The notes below the pieces were generated by a model. It was not told where the DNA came from. It saw nothing but the letters and a program-made list of their open reading frames with translations, and made no database searches. The position numbers were made by a program, and so were the translations under genes. Of a stretch of 41,701 nucleotides of DNA, positions 22,777-28,958 are shown in pieces. Within the stretch, counting starts at the first letter, position 1. Every line of letters begins with the position of its first letter. Source of the DNA: a virus; IMG/VR virus record IMGVR_UViG_3300025728_000006, positions 1-41,701 of that record. One strand, given 5' to 3'.

Positions 22777-22982
22777 GCTGCGTGGCCGTTGACGCGGCGC
22801 CATGCTTGCGTGGTGGACACGCCGGACGCTTGGCCGATCTGTTCGTACGTGTGGCCTTGTTCCTTGGCTGTACGCGATGCCGTGATCAGCAATGACCTTG
22901 CGGCTTCGTTGAGTTGTGCGATCTCGGTCACAATGTCGAGGGGACCCATTGCGGTGTCGGGCATGCTGTTGCTAGTCTGCAT
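22773..22982 (-). CDS. Small helix-turn-helix protein, first gene of the second early unit
   Basis: The protein has 69 residues, ATG at 22982. The C-terminal part SRTAKEQGHTYEQIGQASGV-STTQAWRRV is a helix-turn-helix with a recognition helix around TTQAWRRV. The N-terminal 30 residues form a helix. It probably binds DNA and could be a local regulator of this operon. It ends GHAA. The AGGAG lies in a leader hairpin. Confidence 0.78.
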   Translation of the reverse strand: MQTSNSMPDTAMGPLDIVTEIAQLNEAARSLLITASRTAKEQGHTYEQIGQASGVSTTQAWRRVNGHAA

Positions 22983-22989
22983 AGCAGAG

Positions 22990-23045
22990 CCACTCCTATC
23001 AGTGGTTTTTGGCCCGTCAGACGTTCCAGCGTCGGCGGGCTTTTT
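22990..23045. other. Two hairpins in the leader of the second early unit
   Basis: CCACT-cctatc-AGTGG (22990-23005) and GCCCG..GACG/CGTC..CGGGC (23012-23040) are each followed by T5 on the plus strand. They would stop antisense transcription. On the minus strand the first one holds the AGGAG of the gene at 22982 in its loop and stem, so it may limit translation. Confidence 0.65.
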
Positions 23046-23054
23046 GTTTGTTCG

Positions 23055-23157
23055 GATAGGAAAAGTGTACCCGATTTCTCCCTAAATTTCCCTATCAAAT
23101 ACCTGTTTGAGCCGTGTCGTGTACTCACATCGGGGAACTCGACTACTTGGTTCCCTA
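23055..23157 (-). promoter_or_regulatory. Operator cluster before the second early unit
   Basis: CTCCCTA (23078-23084) and TTCCCTA (23088-23094) are direct repeats exactly 10 bp apart. TTCCCTA recurs at 23151-23157 within GTAATAGGGAA (minus), the same 11-mer as at 12752 and 18595. A degenerate ATAGGAAAA lies at 23055. The cluster lies between the SSB terminator and the next operon, but no convincing -35/-10 pair stands out. Confidence 0.6.
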
Positions 23158-23173
23158 TTACTGGTACTCACAC

Positions 23174-23204
23174 AAAAAGGCCGGGCACCCGAAGGTACCC
23201 GGCC
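23174..23204 (-). terminator. Strong intrinsic terminator after ssb
   Basis: On the minus strand an 11-bp stem GGCCGGGTACC / GGTGCCCGGCC is closed by a UUCG tetraloop and followed by TTTTTGTG. It lies 14 bases behind the SSB stop and ends the first early transcription unit. Confidence 0.93.
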
Positions 23205-23217
23205 CCAGTGGGACTGC

Positions 23218-23658
23218 TTAGAACGGCGGTTCGGAGTCCGGACCGTTGCCCCAACTGCCAGGATCCTGCTGGCCGCCGGTGTTGCCCCACGCATCCGTGG
23301 CCGCCGTCGTACCCTTCGCACGGTTCCCACCGTTACGTGATGGCAGGATGTCCGCACCCTTCACGTTCACATCTAGCGACATGCCGGGCGTGCCGTCCTT
23401 GGCTTCGTACTTGCGGGAGTAGAACTCTCCGTAGATCGTGACCCTTGAACCCTTGGTGAGCTTGTCGTGGTAGAACTCAGCAAGCTCACCCCAGATGGCG
23501 CAGTTGAGCCACTGCTCAGCCAAGGTCTCCCACTCGCCGTTCTCCAGCTTCTTGGACTTGGAGTCAGCCACTGAAAAGTTCAGGACTGCCCGGCCTGAGG
23601 GCGTGAACCTAAGCTCCGCGTCCTTGCCCACGTTGCCGGTGAATTTGATCTCTGCCAT
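23218..23658 (-). CDS. ssb: Single-stranded DNA-binding protein
   Basis: The protein has 146 residues from ATG at 23658 (MAEIKFTGNVGKDAELRFTP); the frame is open upstream but the family starts here. The OB fold is seen in LNFSVADSKSKKLENGEWET, QWLNCAIWGELAEFYHDKL, TKGSRVTIYGEFYSRKYE and SLDVNVKGADI. A Gly/Gln-rich linker leads to an acidic C-terminal tip DSEPPF, which in this family contacts partner proteins. It coats single-stranded DNA in replication and recombination together with the exonuclease and RecT. Confidence 0.94.
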   Translation of the reverse strand: MAEIKFTGNVGKDAELRFTPSGRAVLNFSVADSKSKKLENGEWETLAEQWLNCAIWGELAEFYHDKLTKGSRVTIYGEFYSRKYEAKDGTPGMSLDVNVKGADILPSRNGGNRAKGTTAATDAWGNTGGQQDPGSWGNGPDSEPPF

Positions 23659-23660
23659 AT

Positions 23661-24029
23661 CTATGCTGCTTTCTTCTCGATGTTCTGCATGAGTTTGAAC
23701 GTTCGCGGTGCCGATCCGCCGCTCCGGTAATTCAACGGTTCCCAAACCTTCGGGAACTCTTCCTCGATCAGCGCCACCAGCTCATCCCAGCGTTCGACCA
23801 GTGCCGCCCAACGAGTGGAGACCTCAGCCATTCGGTGGAATTCTGCCCGCAGCTCCGGAACCTGGCGGAGAAGCAACTCGCAGCGCCGGAAGTCGGCAGG
23901 GTCCGAAGGATCGTTGAAGCCACCATTCACCCGTCCGTAGACCAGCTTCATGGCGATGGCCTCAGATGAGAGCCCGCGCTCTCCAAACATCAGCCAGTGG
24001 TTGAGTCCCGGAGGAATTGTCTGCATCAT
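23661..24029 (-). CDS. Conserved phage helical protein
   Basis: The protein has 122 residues, ATG at 24029 overlapping the upstream stop. Its pattern NHWLMFGERGLSSEAIAMKL, NDPSDPADFRRCELLLRQVP, FHRMAEVSTRWAALVERWDE and LVALIEEEF recurs in the N-terminal half of the product of 16410-16880. The motif GLSS-x-AI ... DPSD-x-x-x-x-RC is widespread in phages near replication and recombination genes. The role is unknown, possibly DNA or protein bridging. It ends EKKAA. Confidence 0.75.
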   Translation of the reverse strand: MMQTIPPGLNHWLMFGERGLSSEAIAMKLVYGRVNGGFNDPSDPADFRRCELLLRQVPELRAEFHRMAEVSTRWAALVERWDELVALIEEEFPKVWEPLNYRSGGSAPRTFKLMQNIEKKAA

Positions 24030-24373
24030 GCTGCTGCTGCTTTCTGTTTGGTTTCGGTCCGGTTGTAGTCGTTATCGATGAGGTTCCATGTGCGGGTGGC
24101 CAGGTCGTAGAACGGGACTTGCTCCGGGGTTTCCCAGCGTTGCAGCTTCCACCCGTACTCACGGGCTATGTCAGCGGTGACGGCGTCGGCCTCGATCATG
24201 CCGTTGATGTAGGAGCACATGACGAGCACGTTCGAGGGGCGGTCCAACAGTTTGGATCCGCCCATCCCGCGGTTGATGCGGTGCTGTGGGACGAGAGTGT
24301 CCTCCCGCCCCACACACCCGCACACGCAATGCAGATCCCGCGCAAGGTAAAGAGAGAACTGGCGGCCGTTCAC
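24026..24373 (-). CDS. HNH-like nuclease (NinG/Rap-like pattern)
   Basis: The protein has 115 residues, ATG at 24373. CVCGCVGREDTLVPQHRINR, GMGGSKLLDRPSNVLVMC and SYINGMIEAD form a Cys pair, an HR-x-x-RGMGG turn and an SN-x-L-x-x-C...N-x-x-x-E motif, as in HNH-type recombination nucleases. The last canonical H is replaced by the N/E positions. It follows recT directly, which fits a junction or flap endonuclease. It ends in AAAA. Confidence 0.7.
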   Translation of the reverse strand: MNGRQFSLYLARDLHCVCGCVGREDTLVPQHRINRGMGGSKLLDRPSNVLVMCSYINGMIEADAVTADIAREYGWKLQRWETPEQVPFYDLATRTWNLIDNDYNRTETKQKAAAA

Positions 24374-25170
24374 TACTCGGCTGCCTCTGCTGGCTCTTCC
24401 TCAGCGTTGGAGACCACCAAGTCATGGACGCCTGCGATGTGCTCCACCTTGTGTTCGTCCGCTTCCAACGCCTTGCCTAGTTCGGTGGACTTCGGCAGGT
24501 ACGGCGCCAAGGCACGGATTCCGGTCTTGCGGGCCATCTCTTCCTCATTCGTGGCCCACGGGGTTTTGTCCCAGTACTGGGGACGTCGGGCGATGACCTT
24601 GTCCTTTGGCAGGTACGCCCACACGGTTCCGGCGCCCTTGATCTTGGCTATAGCCACGACGCCGGTCCACTCCCGGATCTCGTCATAGTCCGCGGGAGAC
24701 CAGTCAAAGAACCGGCCACGCTCACTGTTGGCGCCATGGTCGAACTTGTCACCCTTGCGGACAAGGAACGTCTCGATCTTCTCGATACGCCCGGACCGGT
24801 AGGCAAGTTCGATGTATCCCTGAAAGCCGATGATCGGCAAGCAAGTCCAGGTCTTGACCCAGTTGTCGCCTTCCTTGCGGTTGATGGCGCGGGGTGTCAG
24901 GTAGAAATGTCCGAGTGCCGGGCCGATCTCCAGCTTCAGTTGCGCGGCCAGCATGATCCCGCCCAACAGTGACGCCGGGGTGGCCTGCTGGAGCTGCGGG
25001 GACGCGGACACGCTGGACAGTGCGGCCCGGACGAACGCGGACGAGTTCATAGCCCCGGCCAATTGCGCCTCAATGGCACCTTGCTGGGCTTGGATCAAGT
25101 CGCGGGCGGTTGGTGCCTTCTGCTGGGCGACGGCCTTGCTTGCGGTAGCTTCTGCGAGTGCGCTAGACAT
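24373..25170 (-). CDS. recT: RecT-family single-strand annealing protein
   Basis: The protein has 265 residues, ATG at 25170. RecT features: the N-terminal LIQAQQGAIEAQLAGAMNSS, ASPQLQQATPASLLGGIMLA, AQLKLEIGPALGHFYLTP, QGYIELAYRSGRIEKIE and WATNEEEMARKTGIRALAPY. It pairs complementary strands and works with the adjacent exonuclease in phage recombination. Residue order and length match the family. Confidence 0.93.
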   Translation of the reverse strand: MSSALAEATASKAVAQQKAPTARDLIQAQQGAIEAQLAGAMNSSAFVRAALSSVSASPQLQQATPASLLGGIMLAAQLKLEIGPALGHFYLTPRAINRKEGDNWVKTWTCLPIIGFQGYIELAYRSGRIEKIETFLVRKGDKFDHGANSERGRFFDWSPADYDEIREWTGVVAIAKIKGAGTVWAYLPKDKVIARRPQYWDKTPWATNEEEMARKTGIRALAPYLPKSTELGKALEADEHKVEHIAGVHDLVVSNAEEEPAEAAE

Positions 25171-26104
25171 CTTCCTTGGCCTTCTTTCGGAGGAACGTGC
25201 GGGTGGGTGCGCCAGTCTTCAAGTACTTGGCGTGGAGGTCTGGGTGGTCTGCGGCGAACGTCTTGTCATCGAACTTGGTTGTTCCCTTGCGTGGCCGCCA
25301 GGTGAAGAGTGTTTGCCCGTCGTGTGTGAGTTCTACGGCGTCTTTCATGGCTATCTGCAGTTGCAGTTTCACGGCGTCCAGCTTGGTGTTGATCTCGACA
25401 GCTTCTGCCTGCATGAGTCCGTAGGTTCCCCAGAGCTCGTACAGTGCTTCGCCGCCTTCGATCTTCACTTCTGGATCGCCGGGCCAGAGGGTGGATGCGT
25501 CATCGAGCGTGATCGGTTCCGGGGCGACGCCGGCCAGTACGTGGTTCTCCCAGAACTGCCGGGTGAGGCGGATGAGCATTTCGTGGAACTCTGGGTCCGC
25601 GGGCACTTTGTAGAACTCCGGGGTGTTGCCGCCATGCAGGACCACGAGGTATCCGTATGGTGCGCCCATGATGAGGATCTGCTGCTGGATCTGGATCTGG
25701 TAGTTCAACGGGATGCCTTCCTTCCAGGCTTCCACCATGAACGCGTCCGATGACTTGATCTCCAGCGGAACTACAACGTCGCCCTCGATGATCGTCCGGT
25801 CCGGGGTGGCCAGCAGCCACGGGAACTCTTCCGAACGGATCAAGCCCGGGGACTTCTGCACGTTGAGGCCCTTGCGTTCCCTCACCCACTGGGCGATAGG
25901 CTCCTCCAGCCGGTGCCCCCAGTCCTGGCGGTCACTCATGGTGTCATCCACGGAGTCAGAGAGCTTATCCATGTAGACACTTAGCGGAGTGCCCCACTTG
26001 GACAGGCCCAACACGGCCGCCGAGTCGGACGCGCCAAGTCCCTGCTTACGGAGACGCAACCAGTGCTCCGTGTCTGGTGCCGGGTCAAGCACTGTGTACG
26101 TCAT
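25163..26104 (-). CDS. YqaJ-type recombination exonuclease
   Basis: The protein has 313 residues. ATG at 26104 (MTYTVLDPAPDTEHWLRLRK) was chosen for its ATGA overlap. The lambda-exonuclease/YqaJ core reads QGLGASDSAAVLGLSKWGTP, HRLEEPIAQWVRERKGL, LLATPDRTII, VPLEIKSSD (catalytic D-x-E-x-K) and QIQIQQQILIMG. It degrades 5' strands of duplex ends to expose single strands for RecT. The pair forms a Red-like recombination module. Confidence 0.93.
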   Translation of the reverse strand: MTYTVLDPAPDTEHWLRLRKQGLGASDSAAVLGLSKWGTPLSVYMDKLSDSVDDTMSDRQDWGHRLEEPIAQWVRERKGLNVQKSPGLIRSEEFPWLLATPDRTIIEGDVVVPLEIKSSDAFMVEAWKEGIPLNYQIQIQQQILIMGAPYGYLVVLHGGNTPEFYKVPADPEFHEMLIRLTRQFWENHVLAGVAPEPITLDDASTLWPGDPEVKIEGGEALYELWGTYGLMQAEAVEINTKLDAVKLQLQIAMKDAVELTHDGQTLFTWRPRKGTTKFDDKTFAADHPDLHAKYLKTGAPTRTFLRKKAKEDV

Positions 26105-26289
26105 CGTGTGAGCTCCTGCTTCTCTTCCCACGCGTTCAAGCGGGCAATGGATGGACTGATGTAGCCGTAATCAGGCGTGGGAAGGTCCGCGTCGGACGGT
26201 TCCCAATCGGGTTCGATGATCGAGTCGCAGTCTTCGCAGACGCCCCTGTAGATGTCCTCGTGTGTGCACTCTTCGGGATCGCGGCTCAT
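26101..26289 (-). CDS. Small Cys-containing protein, 62 residues
   Basis: ATG at 26289 with ATGA overlaps on both sides. MSRDPEECTHEDIYRGVCED-CDSII carries a C-x2-H-x7-C-x2-C pattern that could bind zinc. The end SPSIARLNAWEEKQELTR is helical. Function is unknown. Confidence 0.68.
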   Translation of the reverse strand: MSRDPEECTHEDIYRGVCEDCDSIIEPDWEPSDADLPTPDYGYISPSIARLNAWEEKQELTR

Positions 26290-26429
26290 GACAGGTCCTC
26301 GCAGTCACGGCAGCCCGAGCCTTGCTTGTGGAGTGTGTGCAGGGCGGCGCGGTTCTCGTTCCGGGACCACAGAATGGCAACGCCGAAACCGATGCACAGG
26401 ACCAGGCAGAGAACAAAGAAGCCGTTCAT
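26286..26429 (-). CDS. Small single-pass membrane protein, 47 residues
   Basis: ATG at 26429 overlaps the upstream stop, and ATGA coupling follows. MNGFFVLCLVLCIGFGVAIL is a single transmembrane segment, followed by a charged tail with CRDCEDLS. It resembles short phage membrane proteins of unknown function. Confidence 0.72.
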   Translation of the reverse strand: MNGFFVLCLVLCIGFGVAILWSRNENRAALHTLHKQGSGCRDCEDLS

Positions 26430-26830
26430 GCCAGTGCCAGCTTCAGGGATTCAAGCGTTGACTCGAAGTAGGTTTCCCGGAAGTGGGCCGTCATCAGGAC
26501 GTAATCCACGGATTCTTTGATGCGGTCCTGGATGTTGTCCAGCAACCACTGGCTGTTGTTCACGGACCCGGAAGGGCTGATGTTCAGTGTTGGGTGGGTG
26601 CCGCGTTCGAGCTTCTCCAGTTCGCGGATCGTCATGACCAAGTGATCCAGTGCGGTCCACTGCACGTCAGCGTCAACCATGTAGGACAGCTTGCGTGCGA
26701 GTGTCTGAAGTTCATCCTCGGTGTAGTCGGCAGGGCCTTCGGCGGCGAATGAACCGGACACGTAGCGCACGATGTCGTGGGCCATGGTCTTGGAGAGGAT
26801 CAGTGGGCTATTCTGAGAGGCAGTCATCAT
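26426..26830 (-). CDS. Hypothetical protein, 134 residues
   Basis: Either of two adjacent ATG codons (26830 or 26827) could start it; AAAGGAAAA precedes them. It is an all-helical pattern (HDIVRYVSGSFAAEGPADYT, ELQTLARKLSYMVDADVQWT, DHLVMTIRELEKLERG) with an Asn/Ser-rich turn. No family is recognised. It ends in LALA. Confidence 0.68.
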   Translation of the reverse strand: MMTASQNSPLILSKTMAHDIVRYVSGSFAAEGPADYTEDELQTLARKLSYMVDADVQWTALDHLVMTIRELEKLERGTHPTLNISPSGSVNNSQWLLDNIQDRIKESVDYVLMTAHFRETYFESTLESLKLALA

Positions 26831-26890
26831 TTTCCTTTGTCGGTGTTGGTGGCGGTTTGGGAGGGTCCGGTGGCTGCCGGGCCCTCTCTC

Positions 26891-27163
26891 TTATTCCCAG
26901 ACGCCTACAGGCCGGGAAGGGATCTCATACAGGGTGTTCGGTGGGATGTGGGTGGAAGCCCACTTGGTGGCTTGGCCTTCAGTGTTGAAGCCAATCTCCT
27001 CAATGACCGTCCCTCGGCGGATCGCGTACTCCCTGCCGGCGGCCTTGAAGTAACCAAGATCAGCGACAACCTGGGACACTGCTGCGGCTACGACAGTGGC
27101 GAAGTCTTCGTGTTCCGCTACCTCGGTGATCGCTTCCCGGATGGCATCTTCTAGCTCGCTCAT
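26891..27163 (-). CDS. Hypothetical protein, 90 residues
   Basis: ATG at 27163 (MSELEDAIREAITEVAEHED) overlaps the excisionase-like stop by ATGA, which decides the start. The N-terminal helices are followed by a strand-rich part, EYAIRRGTVIEEIGFNTEGQ and IPPNTLYEIPSRPVGVWE. Function is unknown. About 60 bases with an imperfect GAGGG..CCCTC hairpin follow it. Confidence 0.68.
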   Translation of the reverse strand: MSELEDAIREAITEVAEHEDFATVVAAAVSQVVADLGYFKAAGREYAIRRGTVIEEIGFNTEGQATKWASTHIPPNTLYEIPSRPVGVWE

Positions 27164-27360
27164 GAGCATGCCCGTGGTTGCTTGTCCCGCCAGCGGTCAA
27201 CATCAGCCCACGGGATCCGGATCGGTGAGTTACGGGCACCGGCCCCTGCCTTGTAAGCGCCGGGGAAGTCTCCGGAGCGGGCCATGATGCGAACAGTGAC
27301 CGGGTTGAGTTGCAGGTAGTCAGCTACTTGCGGGACCGTTGCGTCTCCTTCGCGGCTCAC
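27160..27360 (-). CDS. Excisionase-like MerR-type helix-turn-helix protein
   Basis: The protein has 66 residues from GTG at 27360, overlapping the upstream stop (GTGA). The open frame upstream to 27477 lacks coding character. TVPQVADYLQLNPVTVRIMA is a helix-turn-helix, and IRIPWADVDRWRDKQ is the wing and terminal helix of the excisionase/MerR-like domain used to direct prophage excision. The gene lies three positions after the divergent promoter, as expected for a lytic-phase excisionase. It could instead be a transcription regulator. Confidence 0.77.
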   Translation of the reverse strand: MSREGDATVPQVADYLQLNPVTVRIMARSGDFPGAYKAGAGARNSPIRIPWADVDRWRDKQPRACS

Positions 27361-27623
27361 GCTGCAGCCCTCCAGACACGGCACGCTCCACCCGAACGGC
27401 CTGGACGGCGTGACTGGTGATAGCCGATCGGTTTGATCAGACCGTCCTTGTAAGCGTTCCGGAACACCGGACCCCATTTATTCGGGTGGGGAGGGTTGCG
27501 CAGGTCCGCTTTCTCAGTGAGGTCGTAAGCGTCGAATGGCTGTCCGGCGGCTGCGACCTTCGCCAAAGCTTCCCGGGCGTCGTCATCCCAAGTGAGATCT
27601 TCTAGAACCATCGCCTGAGTCAT
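27357..27623 (-). CDS. Small winged-helix-like phage protein
   Basis: The protein has 88 residues, ATG at 27623. The sequence VAAAGQPFDAYDLTEKADLR, NPPHPNKWGPVFRNAYKDG and LIKPIGYHQSRRPGRSGGAC is a pattern common to small phage proteins. Helices are followed by G-L-I and R-x-G-x-x-x-x-V-W, like a winged helix. It is possibly DNA binding. It ends WRAAA. Confidence 0.68.
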   Translation of the reverse strand: MTQAMVLEDLTWDDDAREALAKVAAAGQPFDAYDLTEKADLRNPPHPNKWGPVFRNAYKDGLIKPIGYHQSRRPGRSGGACRVWRAAA

Positions 27624-27913
27624 TTCTTCCCTCCCTTGACGGCCTTCAATCGGGGACGGCGGATAGTTGTCGGGTGGACACCCAGGAACTCTGCTGCTGC
27701 GTTGAGCTTCGGGTCGGTGAGTGCCCTTTGTCCGGATTCGATCTGAGAAATGGATCCCGGGTTAGCGAAACCAATGGCCGTGGCTAGCTCGTCCATGGTC
27801 ACGCCCTTGTTGAGTCGCGCCTCACGCAGGCAAGCGCCTGTCACGACCTTGTCGTCATCGGCGGGGTAGAGGTAGTTAGGTCCCCGCCTGTTGGTGTTTG
27901 TCGGTGTGTTCAC
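27620..27913 (-). CDS. Cro-like XRE-family regulator
   Basis: The protein has 97 residues with GTG at 27913. The helix-turn-helix ACLREARLNKGVTMDELATA-IGFANPGSISQIESGQRAL is typical XRE, with a basic tail RPRLKAVKGGKK. It is divergent from the repressor, so it is the probable Cro-type switch protein. The start context ATGTGAAC equals that of the repressor. A good promoter places transcription start at the GTG itself, so translation would be leaderless. Confidence 0.85.
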   Translation of the reverse strand: MNTPTNTNRRGPNYLYPADDDKVVTGACLREARLNKGVTMDELATAIGFANPGSISQIESGQRALTDPKLNAAAEFLGVHPTTIRRPRLKAVKGGKK

Positions 27914-27920
27914 ATGGACA

Positions 27921-27949
27921 ACAATACGGAAAAATAGGGAAAGTGTCTA
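27921..27949 (-). promoter_or_regulatory. Early leftward promoter with operator in the spacer
   Basis: On the minus strand TAGACA (27944-27949), 17 bases, TATTGT (27921-27926), then seven bases to the GTG at 27913. The spacer holds TTTCCCTA (TAGGGAA at 27935-27941), and a near copy TACGGA lies 10 bp away. A repressor bound here would block RNA polymerase directly. Confidence 0.72.
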
Positions 27950-28003
27950 CCCAGTAAACGGGAGCAATGCCCAAACGGTGCCCGAGTCGACAGGGAAAAC
28001 CTG

Positions 28004-28083
28004 AATTACATATGCGTAATTACAGGGCATGTTTCCCCTAGAAACGGCCAATCATGGGTAGTTTCGCTAGTTGATATTCCCTA
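28004..28083. promoter_or_regulatory. Switch-region operators between cro-like gene and repressor
   Basis: A palindrome AATTAC-n6-GTAATT spans 28004-28021, TTCCCCTA lies at 28033, and TTCCCTA at 28077-28083, about 22 bases before the repressor start. TAGTTT (28059-28064) with TACTTT (28082-28087) is a weak candidate repressor promoter overlapping the last copy. The palindrome may bind a second regulator, such as the Cro-like protein. Confidence 0.55.
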
Positions 28084-28105
28084 CTTTTTCGCGCACGCTG
28101 AGCAT

Positions 28106-28552
28106 GTGAACGACATAGAAGCACTCAACCTAATCGGTGGCTTCGTAGCCTCCGCACGCGTCCGAGCAGGCCTAACTCAAGTAGAGCTTTCAGAGCAAGC
28201 CGGGATCGACGTCAAGACATTCCGCACACTCGAAAGCGGTACCCGGCTATTGCATGAGAAGAAGCTACAAGCCGTGGAGAAAGTTCTAGGCTGGCGGTCA
28301 TCTTCCATCCGCCAACTCTGGGAAACCCGCGCCTACATCGACCCGACTAAGACCACCGTTGATGACATGTACTCGCAGCCTGGGCAGGAGTCATGGTCAG
28401 ATCTAGCTTCGGAATCCAAAGGTCCCGTCACAAAGGCGTCACAACTGACGAATGAAGAGCTTTTGATGGAGCTTCAATATCGATTCCGTAACTTAGAGAT
28501 TCAAGTAACTCGCCTAAAAGATGCAGAAAATGGGGCAAGCACAGACCACTGA
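28106..28552 (+). CDS. Immunity repressor, XRE family
   Basis: The protein has 148 residues with a GTG start and no evident ribosome binding site. The helix-turn-helix (residues about 10-65) reads FVASARVRAGLTQVELSEQA-GIDVKTFRTLESGTRLL. The C-terminal part LTNEELLMELQYRFRNLEIQ-VTRLKDAE is a probable coiled-coil dimerisation segment. There is no LexA-type protease domain. It lies between the divergent early promoter and the integrase, the usual place of an actinophage repressor, and is the best candidate to bind the dispersed TAGGGAA motif. One copy lies before it and two at its end. Confidence 0.85.
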   Translation: MNDIEALNLIGGFVASARVRAGLTQVELSEQAGIDVKTFRTLESGTRLLHEKKLQAVEKVLGWRSSSIRQLWETRAYIDPTKTTVDDMYSQPGQESWSDLASESKGPVTKASQLTNEELLMELQYRFRNLEIQVTRLKDAENGASTDH

Positions 28553-28556
28553 CAAA

Positions 28557-28573
28557 AAGGGAAAGATAGGGAA
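28557..28573 (+). promoter_or_regulatory. Paired operator behind the repressor
   Basis: AAGGGAA (28557-28563) and TAGGGAA (28567-28573) are direct repeats exactly 10 bp apart, starting five bases after the repressor stop. The neighbour sequence GTCTGTAC resembles that next to the copies at 27935 and 23055. It could control the downstream plus-strand genes. Confidence 0.6.
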
Positions 28574-28639
28574 AGTCTGTACAGTGGTGTGCGGCACCAC
28601 AAGGTGGCCATCGTTAGACAAATTAGGGGAATCACCGCG

Positions 28640-28957
28640 TTGGACACCAAGCCCGCAACCAGCACCGACACCAACTCCACCTCGAAGGCATCCGGACAGC
28701 CACCCAGCCGCATGCACCAGATGGGACACGACTACTACAACACCACATGCCCGGAACACTGTGACCACGCAGACGGCTGGGCAACCCGCCTCATCACACC
28801 CCGCGCCTTCCTGAACGCAGCACGCCAGCACTACACAATCGAGGCCGTCGCCCGGGCACTCTGGGCCACCCCAGGCATCGTGAAGCAGTACATCGACAAC
28901 CTGAACGATGAAGATTGGACCACCATGACTCGTCTCGTCGGACACGAACTGACCTAG
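28640..28957 (+). CDS. ImmA/IrrE-like protein, truncated and with altered active site (predicted)
   Basis: The protein has 105 residues if TTG at 28640 is used (AGGGGA nine bases upstream); the frame is open further left. After a Ser/Thr-rich start comes MHQMGHDYYNTTCPEHCDHA, then DGWATRLITPRAFLNAARQH, and IEAVARALWATPGIVKQYID. The last two match the C-terminal part of ImmA/IrrE metallopeptidases (x-A-D-x-W-A-x-R-L-I-T, then A-x-x-L-x-V-T-P-x-x-V). The HExxH motif appears as HQMGH, and the third ligand position seems to be Cys. The N-terminal half of the family is absent. In known systems ImmA cleaves the adjacent repressor. Here it may be an inactive or non-proteolytic partner. Confidence 0.6.
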   Translation: MDTKPATSTDTNSTSKASGQPPSRMHQMGHDYYNTTCPEHCDHADGWATRLITPRAFLNAARQHYTIEAVARALWATPGIVKQYIDNLNDEDWTTMTRLVGHELT

Positions 28958-28958
28958 C

